Below, in pieces: positions 34,406 through 43,852 of a DNA stretch of 64,000 bases. Origin of the DNA: Rossellomorea arthrocnemi (GTDB lineage Bacteria > Bacillota > Bacilli > Bacillales > Bacillaceae_B); the NCBI RefSeq assembly GCF_904424705.1, contig NZ_CAJGBF010000017.1, forward strand, positions 1-64,000, in the 5' to 3' direction. Below the pieces are notes generated by a model. The model was not told the origin of the DNA, did not search any database, and saw only the letters and a program-made list of their open reading frames with translations. Numbering within the stretch: position 1 is the first letter of the stretch; each line of letters opens with the position of its first letter. A program made the position numbers and the translations under genes.

Positions 34406-35725
34406 TTAGAACCCCTCCAATTCTTCCAGGGGGACCCTTATCCAGTTTCCACTATACTTGTAGTACCAGGAAGGTTCAAATATTAAGAATTTCTTATTGG
34501 ATTCATTGGTATCCCTCGTCATTTTATATCCAACGACAATGTCTTCAACTTCTTCAATTTTTATCGTACTATCCTTCTTCAAAGCATATAGGACAGAGGC
34601 ACCTGATGGAAGTAGTACATCTCTGATCGCGTTTTTCGAAACCATATCCAATGTAAAGTACGGTCGTTCATACTTGCTGAGGGAATTACTTCCCCACTCT
34701 TGAGTAAGTTCAGCCATATTATTCTCATTAAAGACCGGATGGTTCTCCATAAACAACCTGTACACAATCTTGTTTTCTACAGTACTGATGGAATAAAAAT
34801 GATAGTCATCCGTCCATCCCCCATGATCATTGACAAATTCCATGCTTTTTTGAAATAGAGAAGCAGGTGGAATAGAGGTATCGTTATCGACAGATAAATT
34901 TATGTACGAAAGAGTACTATATTCTTCATCCGTCTTCATGACGCTTGGTATATTAATAAAGGTATTCTTTGTTACTTCAACGTTGTTTGGATCACTGAAT
35001 AGTGCTTTCTTAAAATCTTCTAATGACAGTGTATCAGCATAAAACCTGTAGCTTTTATACTCTTTAGGTGATCTAGGAAGAAAAATATTTTTCTTAGAGT
35101 TCAGGGGCTGTTCAATATACTCTTCAAAAGAAGTGACCTGTTTCAAGAAATTTTTCTCGAATTTTTGTAAGCTTTCCAGATTCACGCGACATTCATAGAA
35201 GTACTTCTTTCCTGAATCAAGAGAGGCAAAATAAATTGTACCCGCATCAGAGTTAACCGTGTTCAAATCGATTACAATACGATCGAATGAAGCAGCGGGG
35301 ATATTTTTATCTTCGAAATGAATGACGTGACTATAAACCGATAAAGGTACAGTATCAGGGAATAGGATCTCGATTTTCTTTGCACCTTGAATAATGGTTT
35401 TCATCTCGTCTTTGGAATACTGATTTGAGTAGTCTTTCAAATCAAACAGTGTCCAGCTACTCAATCCTTTTATCACATTACCCATTTCTTTTCCGTCCAG
35501 TGTCCCTACTGTTTTGTTACCAGAATGATAAAAAAGTTGATACGGTTTAACCAATGCCTTTGAAAGATCTGTCTCCTCAATCTTTTCTCCAACAGACACA
35601 TCAAAGGTTTCATTGCTGTCAATCGTGTCATACCCGGGTTGATACGTCCAAAGGTTATAGGTTAGGAAAATACTGATAAAAACCAGTAAAGTTAATACAA
35701 TCGATTTCATTTTTTCGTATTTCAT
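34406..35725 (-). CDS. walH: YycH, regulator of the WalK kinase
   Basis: A 439-aa protein with an N-terminal membrane helix (residues 8-24) and a large outer domain, as in B. subtilis YycH (455 aa). The ATG at 35725 overlaps the walK stop by four bases (ATGA), so translation is coupled. Together with YycI it controls WalK signalling. Confidence 0.9.
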   Translation of the reverse strand: MKYEKMKSIVLTLLVFISIFLTYNLWTYQPGYDTIDSNETFDVSVGEKIEETDLSKALVKPYQLFYHSGNKTVGTLDGKEMGNVIKGLSSWTLFDLKDYSNQYSKDEMKTIIQGAKKIEILFPDTVPLSVYSHVIHFEDKNIPAASFDRIVIDLNTVNSDAGTIYFASLDSGKKYFYECRVNLESLQKFEKNFLKQVTSFEEYIEQPLNSKKNIFLPRSPKEYKSYRFYADTLSLEDFKKALFSDPNNVEVTKNTFINIPSVMKTDEEYSTLSYINLSVDNDTSIPPASLFQKSMEFVNDHGGWTDDYHFYSISTVENKIVYRLFMENHPVFNENNMAELTQEWGSNSLSKYERPYFTLDMVSKNAIRDVLLPSGASVLYALKKDSTIKIEEVEDIVVGYKMTRDTNESNKKFLIFEPSWYYKYSGNWIRVPLEELEGF

Positions 35726-37548
35726 GACCAATCATCCTCTTGTCCGACGTCATATGGGAGGGTAAAGATGATCGTCGTGCCTTTCCCTTCCGTGCTGGTC
35801 GCCCACACGTCACCACCGTGCGCTGAAATCATTTCTTTCGCGATAGCAAGACCGAGTCCGGTACCACCCATTTGTCTTGTTCTGGCTTTGTCAACCCTGT
35901 AGAAACGTTCAAAGATTTTTTCTAAATTTTCCTTAGGTATCCCTAAACCTTGGTCTGAAACGCTGATTTCAATGTAACCATCTTTTTCTTTCACTTTAAA
36001 TGTAATGGTTCCACCCTCAGGGGAAAATTTTAAGGCATTGGAAATGATATTATCTAATACCTGGGTGATTTTATCCTGGTCCACTTCTACGAACAGCGCC
36101 TTGTCAGGCAAAAAGCGTTGGAAGGTCACGTTGATATTTTTCGTCATTTCAAATCGATCGATGATTTTATGGAAAAAGAGAATAAAGTCGACCCAGTCTT
36201 TATTAAATCGGTAGTCTTTGCTATCCATTTTAGAAAGTTGCAGAAGGTCATTGACCAGCCTGATCATTCTTTCCGTTTCATTTTGAGTGACATCAAGGAA
36301 TTGAGGCGCAATATTCTCATCCTGCCAAGCACCTTCTGCCAGTGCCTCCAGATAACTCCTCATTGTGGTAAGCGGCGTTCTTAGCTCATGGGAAACATTG
36401 GCTACGAATTCCCTTCGTTCCAGATCTATCTTCTCCTGTTCCGTGATATCATGTAAGACGGCAATCAGACCATTCACAAACCCGGTCTCTTTTTGAATGA
36501 TAGAGAAATTAGCCCTCAGGATATACGGTTTATCCTTTGTGCTGTAATCTAAAATGATGGACTCCTGCTCATTTGATAAGTCGTCGAACGTATACTCCTC
36601 ATCTAGTCCAAGCAGTGAAATAATCGGTTGGGAAACGACTGTTTCACGTGAAACATTCAACATGCTTGCTGCAGGATCATTTATGAGAATGACCCTTCCT
36701 TTTCGATCAGTAGCAATAACTCCATCCGTCATATAAGAGAGGACAGACGACAACTTTCTACGCTCTCCTTCTGTCGTTGCCTGGGCTTCCTGAAGACGCT
36801 TTGTCAAATTGTTAAACGTAATGGCTAGTTGACCAATTTCATCATATCCATATACTTTAACTTTTCTTGAGAAGTTCCCTTTCGCCATAGCCAGTGCCTG
36901 TTTGCGCATATCTGATATCGGCCTGGTGACAGTTTGAGCTAATAGAACTCCAAGTACAGCCGTTATGACCAGTGCAATGATCGTACCGTTAGTGAAGATT
37001 TTATTAATATCGTTCATTTGATCATAGACTCTCTCAATTTCACCAACGATATAAATGGCACCAATCACCTCATCATTTGATTCGATCGGTTTGGCATGTA
37101 CCCAAATACGGTCATGTGTTTGATTATCAACATACGTATTTTCCGAAGTAACACCCAGGGCGAGTACCCTCTTCACATCTTTATCAGAGGTTACCCTGTT
37201 AACAACCTTTTGGTTATTCGGATCAGAGGTACCAATGATCCGCTTCCGATTATCAATGACTCTGATCTCGGCAATATCTGAATTCTTACTGCTGTCTTCT
37301 AGTATTCTTCTAATGTCTTCTTCCTGCGTGGGATCATCCTCCCCGCGCTCTTTCACCATTTCTTCCTTGATCGTATACTCTAATAACTCCACTCGATTAG
37401 TGATGGAGGATTGGAAGTTCTCCACAAGCTTCTGCTCAAGCTCCCTCACAAAATAAACCCCGATGATTTGCATGGCGAGAAGGATGAGCAGAACGTAGAT
37501 TAAAACGAATTTCAAATGAATGGAACGGGTTAAGCCAACTTTCTTCAT
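35722..37548 (-). CDS. walK: Sensor histidine kinase WalK
   Basis: A 608-aa kinase in the usual order: membrane helix (12-32), extracytoplasmic Cache/PAS-like domain, second helix (183-203), HAMP (204-256), PAS (about 262-370), HisKA with NVSHELRTPLTTMRSY (phosphorylated His near 383) and an ATPase domain with DNIISNALKFSPEG and GTGLGLAIAKEM. WalK senses the state of cell-wall synthesis and phosphorylates WalR. A perfect parS site lies inside the gene at 36640. Confidence 0.97.
   Translation of the reverse strand: MKKVGLTRSIHLKFVLIYVLLILLAMQIIGVYFVRELEQKLVENFQSSITNRVELLEYTIKEEMVKERGEDDPTQEEDIRRILEDSSKNSDIAEIRVIDNRKRIIGTSDPNNQKVVNRVTSDKDVKRVLALGVTSENTYVDNQTHDRIWVHAKPIESNDEVIGAIYIVGEIERVYDQMNDINKIFTNGTIIALVITAVLGVLLAQTVTRPISDMRKQALAMAKGNFSRKVKVYGYDEIGQLAITFNNLTKRLQEAQATTEGERRKLSSVLSYMTDGVIATDRKGRVILINDPAASMLNVSRETVVSQPIISLLGLDEEYTFDDLSNEQESIILDYSTKDKPYILRANFSIIQKETGFVNGLIAVLHDITEQEKIDLERREFVANVSHELRTPLTTMRSYLEALAEGAWQDENIAPQFLDVTQNETERMIRLVNDLLQLSKMDSKDYRFNKDWVDFILFFHKIIDRFEMTKNINVTFQRFLPDKALFVEVDQDKITQVLDNIISNALKFSPEGGTITFKVKEKDGYIEISVSDQGLGIPKENLEKIFERFYRVDKARTRQMGGTGLGLAIAKEMISAHGGDVWATSTEGKGTTIIFTLPYDVGQEDDWS
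36640..36655. promoter_or_regulatory. parS centromere site inside walK
   Basis: TGTTTCACGTGAAACA, a perfect match to the 16-bp ParB-binding consensus and a perfect palindrome. ParB loads here and spreads; the site lies about 25 kb from parB in this window. Confidence 0.9.
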
Positions 37549-37554
37549 TACATA

Positions 37555-38262
37555 TTACTCCTGTTCAGGATTTCGCAAGTAATAACCGACTCCTCTACGT
37601 GTTACGATCCAGGTAGGGTGACTTGGATTATCTTCGATTTTCTCACGGAGACGTCTGACGGTCACATCCACTGTACGCACATCTCCGTAATAGTCATAGC
37701 CCCATACGGTTTGAAGTAAATGCTCACGGGTCATGACTTGTCCAATATGTTTCGCTAAATAATGAAGGAGCTCGAACTCACGGTGCGTCAGTTCTATCGT
37801 GTCCCCTCTTTTTGAAACAACGTAGGCATCCGGGTGAATGGTTAAGGATCCCACGGTTATTTCGTTATTTTCATCCTCGACAGTTTGCTGGGCACCATGC
37901 TGATGGCGTCGCAGGTTGGCTTTTACCCTTGCAATCAATTCACGGGTACTGAAAGGCTTTGTCACATAATCATCCGCTCCAAGCTCCAGACCCAATACTT
38001 TATCAATTTCCGAATCCTTCGCTGTCAGCATGATAATCGGCATTTCATACTTCTTCCTAATCTCCCGGCACACTTCCATCCCGTCTCGATTCGGAAGCAT
38101 GATATCAAGGAGCACAAGATCCGGTTTAATTTCCTCAGCCATCTTCACAGCTTCATCGCCGTCATACGCACAATGAACCTCATATCCTTCTTTTTTTAAA
38201 TTAAATTGTAATATATCTGCAATTGGTTTCTCATCGTCAACGACTAATATTTTCTTCTCCAT
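37555..38262 (-). CDS. walR: Response regulator WalR
   Basis: A 235-aa OmpR/PhoB-type regulator. Receiver domain with DDEKP, phospho-acceptor in LVLLDIMLP (Asp53) and YVTKPF (Lys); winged-helix DNA-binding domain with [14 protein letters not shown] near 205. WalR binds TGTWAH-N5-TGTWAH sites and controls wall hydrolases; one such site lies upstream of the M23 gene in this window. First gene of the operon. Confidence 0.97.
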   Translation of the reverse strand: MEKKILVVDDEKPIADILQFNLKKEGYEVHCAYDGDEAVKMAEEIKPDLVLLDIMLPNRDGMEVCREIRKKYEMPIIMLTAKDSEIDKVLGLELGADDYVTKPFSTRELIARVKANLRRHQHGAQQTVEDENNEITVGSLTIHPDAYVVSKRGDTIELTHREFELLHYLAKHIGQVMTREHLLQTVWGYDYYGDVRTVDVTVRRLREKIEDNPSHPTWIVTRRGVGYYLRNPEQE

Positions 38263-38417
38263 GTCAATTGATCTCCTTTAGAAAAAAGTAATTTATCATA
38301 TAAAGTTGTGATTAGTATAGGATTCTTCCTTTAAATTTATCACTTTCTCCATATTAATTCATCTTTTACTCTATCATACCCTTTAATTCAATGCTTGTTG
38401 ACTACAATCTAAATATA

Positions 38418-38456
38418 ACAAAGGGGACTGACAAATAAAATGATTGTGTCAGTCCC
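38418..38456 (-). terminator. Terminator of the M23 peptidase gene
   Basis: On the minus strand GGGACTGACACAA pairs with TTGTCAGTCCC (AATCATTTTATT region as loop), followed by CTTTGTTA. It lies about 25 bases past the stop at 38479. Confidence 0.65.
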
Positions 38457-38478
38457 TTGCTTTATTGTCTCTATAGAA

Positions 38479-39963
38479 TTAAAGTACATCCAATGGATTA
38501 ATCATTGATCCATTCTTGTATACTTCGATATGAAGGTGAACGCCGGTTGCTTCGCCGGTCTCTCCCATGATACCAAGTTTTTGGCCTCTTTCAACCGTTT
38601 GACCTGCAGAAACGGAGATCGAATCCAGGTGAGCATAGATGGTCTTATATCCATTTCCATGATCAATGACGACTTTATTTCCATAACCGCCATCGTCCCA
38701 GCCTGCAGAAACGACTCTTCCGTTATCCACCGATTTGATCGTACGGTCACTTGGACGGGCAATATCGATTCCTTTATGCATTTTCCCCCATCTCGGTCCT
38801 TGCTTCGAGGAAATGTACCCGCCATTCGTCGGCCATGCAAAACTTCCCGACCCTCTTGATGGAGTAGCCTTTGTCCCTTTTATAACGATATATGTCACTG
38901 GATCTTTCAGTTTCTTTTCTTCTTTTACATTTTTCTCGATTTGAGAACCATTTACCTCTGTCGTTTCAAAGGTAACGGATTTCTCACCATCCTGACCTTC
39001 TTGCTTCACTTTCGTATCGCCTTTATTCATTGAAGAGTCTTCTTCTACTTCCTTTTCATAAGCGATCTTTTCAATTTTATTGGCTTCTTTCTTAACTAGA
39101 ACATGAACAAGCGGCTCATAAACCGTCACGTTTAGCTCTGATCCTACTTTTAACGCATCGTCTGCATTTAAGTCATCGTTTAACTTCAGTAACTTCCCTG
39201 TCGTTAACGAATGATCTTCTGCAATTGTGCTTAACGCATCACCTTTTTGAACCTTGTATTTCTTCTCTTCTAACGCACCTTTTTCAAGAAAATCGGCAGC
39301 TTTTTGAGGAGACATCAGTTCTTCAGGCTTTACCTGGACTTTTTTCACATCAACATCTTCTTTAAATGAAACTTCTAATAAACGCGTTTCATTTTCTTTT
39401 AAAGCGGGTAAAGAAGTGGTTGAAGAATCCTTTTCCCTAGCTTCTAGATCAGCCAGCTCTTCTTCTTTGACATAGTTAAGCTTAAAGGCTTTCAATGCTT
39501 CTTCAGCAGCCTTTTCATCTGCTACATAAGCAACCGGTTTATTGTTCACAACGAGAGCAAACGCATTTGCTTCGATTGATACGGATTGATTTAATTGTTC
39601 AATCACCTGTTGGTTATTTGTCTTTGCAGCTGTAAAAACATTTTCAGGTATGTACGTTACGTCTTGTTCGAAATCAACCTGGTAATCACTGTACTCTTTC
39701 TGTACTTTCTCAAGATTTTCATCTAAAACAGCCTTTACTTCTTCCTGACTAGTAACGGCCCCTACATACTCACTACCCATGTAAACATGATAGATGGTTT
39801 GTAAATCTTCCTCGGACCCGGTAGCTGCTGCAGAAGAAAAAGTTAAAGTGGTAAGAGCGAGGGTAGTAATTCCTACTCTCTTCACTAATTGAGTTGATTT
39901 ATGTCGAATATTAAGTTTTTTGTATTTTTCAATGATGGGTGATAACTTCTCTACAAAACTCAT
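38479..39963 (-). CDS. Secreted M23 peptidase with LysM and G5 domains
   Basis: A 494-aa cell-wall hydrolase. A signal-like helix (near residues 27-46) precedes a long region, then LysM (YKVQKGDALSTIAED near 240), a G5-like domain (about 290-365) and the LytM/M23 catalytic domain with KMHKGIDIARP (His, Asp) and VHLHIEVYKNG (HxH). LysM binds peptidoglycan and M23 cuts its peptide cross-links. A WalR box lies 282 bases upstream of the start, fitting control by the operon next door. Site AGGAGG precedes the ATG. Confidence 0.9.
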   Translation of the reverse strand: MSFVEKLSPIIEKYKKLNIRHKSTQLVKRVGITTLALTTLTFSSAAATGSEEDLQTIYHVYMGSEYVGAVTSQEEVKAVLDENLEKVQKEYSDYQVDFEQDVTYIPENVFTAAKTNNQQVIEQLNQSVSIEANAFALVVNNKPVAYVADEKAAEEALKAFKLNYVKEEELADLEAREKDSSTTSLPALKENETRLLEVSFKEDVDVKKVQVKPEELMSPQKAADFLEKGALEEKKYKVQKGDALSTIAEDHSLTTGKLLKLNDDLNADDALKVGSELNVTVYEPLVHVLVKKEANKIEKIAYEKEVEEDSSMNKGDTKVKQEGQDGEKSVTFETTEVNGSQIEKNVKEEKKLKDPVTYIVIKGTKATPSRGSGSFAWPTNGGYISSKQGPRWGKMHKGIDIARPSDRTIKSVDNGRVVSAGWDDGGYGNKVVIDHGNGYKTIYAHLDSISVSAGQTVERGQKLGIMGETGEATGVHLHIEVYKNGSMINPLDVL

Positions 39964-40244
39964 TGACTTGCCTCCTATAAACTAAAGCAAAAATCCCAGT
40001 TAACGGTCGTTCATTAAGCCTGATTTAGTCAAATTCTATAAAATTCGTACTTTACTAATTTACCATAATTCGACGAAAACCGGGACGCAGAATCCTGATT
40101 GTAATATAACTGTATAATTTATCTGAATATATTTTCAGGGCTATCAATGGATGATCCCTGTTGTGATGGGAATTACATGGGTCTAAAGATAGGGAGGCGA
40201 CTGAAATATGGATGGAAGAAATTAGAGGATTTTCGGGATTTTAT

Positions 40245-40261
40245 GTTACATAAGTGTTACA
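40245..40261 (-). promoter_or_regulatory. WalR binding box
   Basis: On the minus strand TGTAAC-ACTTA-TGTAAC is an exact match to the WalR consensus TGTWAH-N5-TGTWAH. It is the only regulator box seen in the region upstream of the M23 peptidase gene. A weaker plus-strand look-alike (TGTAAT-N5-TGTATA) starts at 40100. Confidence 0.75.
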
Positions 40262-40274
40262 AAACTCATAATAA

Positions 40275-40313
40275 AAAAGTACTACGAGAGTCAAAGTCAT
40301 CGCAGTACTTTTT
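40275..40313 (-). terminator. Terminator of the tRNA operon
   Basis: On the minus strand AAAGTACTGCGA and TCGTAGTACTTT pair around a 14-base loop and are followed by TTTATTATG. It lies just past the tRNA-Phe gene. Confidence 0.8.
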
Positions 40314-40319
40314 GTAAGA

Positions 40320-40392
40320 TGGCTCAGGACGGAATCGAACCGCCGACACATGGATTTTCAGTCCATTGCTCTACCAACTGAGCTACTGAGCC
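40320..40392 (-). tRNA. tRNA-Phe (GAA)
   Basis: Cloverleaf on the minus strand: acceptor GGCTCAG/CTGAGCC, anticodon loop CTGAAAA with anticodon GAA, T-loop GGTTCGATTCC. The CCA end is not encoded. Confidence 0.95.
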
Positions 40393-40488
40393 GTATGTAG
40401 GATACATCTCAAAAATAGAAGCTTGTTGTCCATCATCCAGTTCTCAGGAAGATGAATCAAGATGCTAAATATGTATGAGAAAAGAAAA

Positions 40489-40565
40489 TGGCGGTCCGGA
40501 CGGGACTCGAACCCGCGACCTCCTGCGTGACAGGCAGGCATTCTAACCAACTGAACTACCGGACC
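40489..40565 (-). tRNA. tRNA-Asp (GTC)
   Basis: Acceptor GGTCCGG/CCGGACC, anticodon loop CTGTCAC with anticodon GTC, T-loop GGGTTCGAGTCCC. The CCA end is encoded. Confidence 0.95.
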
Positions 40566-40661
40566 AAAAATTTTTGCGTTAGCAAAATAGGTTTCAAATA
40601 TATTCTATTTCCGAATGAGAATGTCTGGCAAACCAGCAATCTATCAACAAGGAAATAAAAA

Positions 40662-40733
40662 TGACCCATACGGGATTCGAACCCGTGTTACCGCCGTGAA
40701 AGGGCGGTGTCTTAACCGCTTGACCAATGGGCC
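40662..40733 (-). tRNA. tRNA-Glu (TTC)
   Basis: Acceptor GGCCCAT/ATGGGTC, anticodon loop CTTTCAC with anticodon TTC, T-loop GGGTTCGAATCCC. No encoded CCA. Confidence 0.95.
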
Positions 40734-40740
40734 ATAAAAA

Positions 40741-40816
40741 TGGTGAGCCATGAAGGATTCGAACCTTCGACCCTCTGATTAAAAGTCAGATGCTCTACCA
40801 ACTGAGCTAATGGCTC
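40741..40816 (-). tRNA. tRNA-Lys (TTT)
   Basis: Acceptor GAGCCAT/ATGGCTC, anticodon loop CTTTTAA with anticodon TTT, T-loop GGTTCGAATCC, encoded CCA. It is the first tRNA of the four-gene minus-strand operon. Confidence 0.95.
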
Positions 40817-41288
40817 TCTAAGTATATATAAACACGAATCGAAAGCTTGATCAAAGCCCTCTTTCGTGACAACGAAATTAATATTATCATAGTATGAATG
40901 TCGAGAGCAACAGTTTTTTTGTTTTTTTGTCGAAAATTATTTCTTGGGGAATGATTTTTGGACGAACTCCCATTTAGAGTATTCTCTCTAAGCTACTTTT
41001 GCTTAAATGATAATGTGTTGACTCCACCCTTTCTTTTACCACGAAATTCTACAAAAACGGAATAAACTATTCTAGTTGCAAGGGCAGGTGAAGAAATCAT
41101 TAAAAAATCTTTTAGTTGTTGCCCGGTGATTTTTCTCTCCGAAAAGAAGATGATAATGCTCGAGTGCCTTAAAATGCTGATTTCGATTTTATATTGCAAT
41201 GAGGAAAGTACCCAATAACCCCCAAAATAAAAGACCCACCACCAGAGCCACTAACCGCTCCGACGGCAGATCTTCATTTCAAACAATA
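40817..41288. other. Region between the tRNA operon and the DUF350 gene
   Basis: Should hold the tRNA promoter near 40820-40900. A minus-strand open frame of 68 codons (40993-41199) opens with TTG and shows no family or membrane features; I do not call it a gene. No repeat is seen. Confidence 0.4.
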
Positions 41289-41702
41289 TCAATAAGTCAA
41301 ACTAGCCGCCACAATCAACCCGACGACGATCGCAGCGGAGAATAGGCTGAATCCGATGGCGATGTTCCCTTCTTCCACTTTCTTTGCTAGGTTGGTACGG
41401 GGCGTCAGGACGTACTCGATGATCCAATAGGCGATGACTTGGGTGGCGATTCCGATCAGCCCCCAGATGAAAGCGTCCAGCAGGTTAAGGCTGTTCGCCC
41501 AGACCGTGTAAATGACAATGGCGAGTCCGATCGCTTTTCCCCATAGCTTTAGGGCTACAGCAATGTTACCTTCCCTGATCAGGGTCGCTTCTGAGAATTT
41601 TGTGGTGAAGGCGAAGACGGTAATTCCGAGGATCATGAGTCCAAGGCCTGTTCCGACGTGGGCCAGAAAGCTGAGTAGGGCTTCACTAGTTATGATTTGC
41701 AT
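41289..41702 (-). CDS. DUF350 membrane protein
   Basis: A 137-aa protein with four membrane helices, small loops and glycine-rich helices (HVGTGLGLMILGITVFAF), typical of DUF350 (YjfL-like). It follows the glutathionylspermidine-synthase-like gene by 15 bases. The pair, with a small lipoprotein, matches a conserved cluster (yjfL-yjfM-yjfC in E. coli) of unsettled role, possibly in membrane or envelope stress. Confidence 0.85.
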   Translation of the reverse strand: MQIITSEALLSFLAHVGTGLGLMILGITVFAFTTKFSEATLIREGNIAVALKLWGKAIGLAIVIYTVWANSLNLLDAFIWGLIGIATQVIAYWIIEYVLTPRTNLAKKVEEGNIAIGFSLFSAAIVVGLIVAASLTY

Positions 41703-41717
41703 ATGTTTCTCTCCTTT

Positions 41718-42959
41718 TTATTTCTCCTGTATTCCTACAGGCAGAAAGTATGATTCGTTATCGGTGATGGCATTTCCGGCTCGTAAACCGACGGCGCCGG
41801 GATTGCCGTTAATAATGAAGCTTCCGACCATAAGGCTTGCTTCCTTTTCCCCTTCATCCGTAGTGATCACTGAGACAGGGAGGGGGATGAACTGCTGATA
41901 TACAGGAAGGGACTGTTTATACGTTTTATTCTTATCTTCTAACAGGACTTTTCCTGTTGCTTCCATGATTTTGACCGTATCCCCTTCACGGCCGAATGCA
42001 GGTTTCTGGACATAGGTCATTCCGTTTTCCTCGAAATGTTCAGGTTCCAGGTAGGTGGGAAGGAAGTATCGTTCGATCCACTCGTGTTCTTCTTCAGTGA
42101 AAAAGGGACTCCCCTCTTCATGCAGCCCCCATATGAGGGCCTGAACTCCTTTTGATTGGAGTAAAAATGCGGACGGTGGATTCAGGATTGCCAGCTTTTT
42201 CTCCAATACCATCTGCATGAGTTCCTGCCCGACTTTTTCTTCGGTCAACGGATCCTTATCATCCACGAGATGCTCAACGGGATAAGTTTGCCGGTATAAT
42301 ACATCAATTCGCTCTCCATTCGGAGTATAAAGTCCATTTTCCCGTATTTGCAGCTGATCGAGACTAACATATTCGGAAGGAACCCCGGAAAGCTCCTGAA
42401 TATACTTCGTCGTCAGGTAATCTTCTTCGTTATCAGCATGAGAAGTGAAGACGATCTTCGCTTCTCCTTCTCTTTGGAGGGACTTCCAGGAAGATAGGAG
42501 ACCCCTTTTCAATTCTTTGGCTAATATCTTTTCCATTCCTTCATTCGGATTGGGACAATCAAAGTATCGACAAACCTTTTCATTCACGTGATAAAGTTCT
42601 TTTATGAATGTGGGGGTATCACTATTAAATTCTAATAGTTTTATTTCTCCTTCTGAGACTACAAAGTCGAATCTCCCGATGATACATTCTTGAGGAATCG
42701 TTTTACACTTTATATAAGAAAGGGATTCCCCAGGGTATCCGAGTTCAAGGAGAGTATCGTCTTCTAATTCCCGAAGCAGATCGGCCGTTTTATCAAAGAT
42801 GGCGTACACCCGCCTGGATGCTTCTTGAATCGCCAAAACCGTTTCATGGGATTTTAAATGGATATCCAATAAGGCATACTCCATGTCATATAAATTATGC
42901 CAAAATGCGGATATGTCCTTGTAAAAGGCATTTCTATTTTCACGATGAGAGGCAGTCAT
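41718..42959 (-). CDS. Glutathionylspermidine-synthase-like ATP-grasp protein
   Basis: A 413-aa protein starting at the ATG at 42959 (site GGAGGG within the end of the lipoprotein gene). It matches the synthetase half of glutathionylspermidine synthase: FDFVVSEGEIKLLEFNSDTP near 100, KIVFTSHADNEEDYLTTKYI near 170, and the closing FIINGNPGAVGLRAGNAITD. ATP-grasp enzymes form amide bonds. Bacilli do not make glutathionylspermidine, so the substrate is unknown. It sits between a lipoprotein and DUF350. Confidence 0.88.
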   Translation of the reverse strand: MTASHRENRNAFYKDISAFWHNLYDMEYALLDIHLKSHETVLAIQEASRRVYAIFDKTADLLRELEDDTLLELGYPGESLSYIKCKTIPQECIIGRFDFVVSEGEIKLLEFNSDTPTFIKELYHVNEKVCRYFDCPNPNEGMEKILAKELKRGLLSSWKSLQREGEAKIVFTSHADNEEDYLTTKYIQELSGVPSEYVSLDQLQIRENGLYTPNGERIDVLYRQTYPVEHLVDDKDPLTEEKVGQELMQMVLEKKLAILNPPSAFLLQSKGVQALIWGLHEEGSPFFTEEEHEWIERYFLPTYLEPEHFEENGMTYVQKPAFGREGDTVKIMEATGKVLLEDKNKTYKQSLPVYQQFIPLPVSVITTDEGEKEASLMVGSFIINGNPGAVGLRAGNAITDNESYFLPVGIQEK

Positions 42960-42960
42960 A

Positions 42961-43269
42961 TTACCCTCCGAATCCACCTTTAGAGCCGCTTCCGATTCCG
43001 GATTTATAGCTTTTGGAATATGATTTGTATTTTGAAAAATTTCTCAGGTTGGATTTATTTTTGAACATCCTGCCAGCGAACCAAAAGTACCCAAAGTGAG
43101 GTGAATGGTTGTCATCGCAATAATATGTCCCACTATCATCATCCCAATCCCAGTCGTCACAGTCTACATCCGTCGGTTCCGGTGGCAGGTCCTGATTCCC
43201 GCAGCCACTGACAGATATCGCCATGACGGAGGCGGCCACTCCCGCCATCATTTTTTTCGTTTTATTCAT
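42961..43269 (-). CDS. Small lipoprotein of the DUF350 cluster
   Basis: A 102-aa protein with a lipoprotein signal (MNKTKKMMAGVAASVMAISV then SGC at residues 21-23), an acidic Asp/Trp section with paired cysteines (VDCDDWDWDDDSGTYYC) and a Ser/Gly/Lys-rich end GSKGGFGG. It resembles the YgiB/DUF1190-type proteins that accompany this cluster in position and build, not clearly in sequence. The ATG overlaps the upstream stop (ATGA). Confidence 0.7.
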   Translation of the reverse strand: MNKTKKMMAGVAASVMAISVSGCGNQDLPPEPTDVDCDDWDWDDDSGTYYCDDNHSPHFGYFWFAGRMFKNKSNLRNFSKYKSYSKSYKSGIGSGSKGGFGG

Positions 43270-43730
43270 CTTGTTTCCTCCTCTAGCTTATATCCCGTTG
43301 CATTTACATAAAGTATATACACATAGCGATCCTCATCGATTTCAGCAGAGTCGCGTTCCCACTCAGCACCATCTATATAATAATAAACAGAACCGATGAC
43401 ACTTAGAATATCCAGATGATAATCATGGTGTTCTATTTTTAAAATCGGGTTATTTTTCCGCTTATTTAATTCCCGAATCTCCAGTACCAGTCGTTCTGGA
43501 GGGAACAAAGGATCATTCAGTGGTTCCTCTTCATAAGTTTCAACATAAATGATGAATAAGTTCCCCTCCATGGCAGAAGATAGCTGCCGGTAGGTGACTC
43601 CTTCCTTTACAAAGAACTCACATTCCCTTCTGGAGAGGATTTGTTCTAGCTCAATATCGGGATAATGATAAATCGCTTCAAAAGAATCGTTTCCTTTTCT
43701 TACTCGATATTCTAATATCGGTTCTTTCAT
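43266..43730 (-). CDS. Hypothetical protein at the head of the DUF350 operon
   Basis: A 154-aa soluble protein, started at the ATG at 43730 (GGAGG six bases upstream). The alternating strand pattern (EYRVRKGNDSFEAIYHY, VYILYVNATGYKLEEETR) suggests a beta-rich domain. It has no signal peptide. I do not recognise the family; by position it may correspond to the DUF2491/DUF4178-type partner of such clusters. Coupled to the lipoprotein gene by an ATGA overlap. Confidence 0.65.
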   Translation of the reverse strand: MKEPILEYRVRKGNDSFEAIYHYPDIELEQILSRRECEFFVKEGVTYRQLSSAMEGNLFIIYVETYEEEPLNDPLFPPERLVLEIRELNKRKNNPILKIEHHDYHLDILSVIGSVYYYIDGAEWERDSAEIDEDRYVYILYVNATGYKLEEETR

Positions 43731-43852
43731 TTTATGCCTCCAGACTTCCACTATGTTTTCTTTAAACTATACGAACCAATAAGGAAAAGGTTTCGTTTTC
43801 TAGAAGTTCATTGGTATTATTGAACTATGATTTTTTAAAAAGGAGGGTATGT

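Noticed and set aside
40993-41199. 68-codon minus-strand frame between the tRNAs and DUF350
   Set aside because: TTG start without a clear ribosome-binding site and no recognisable family; may be chance.
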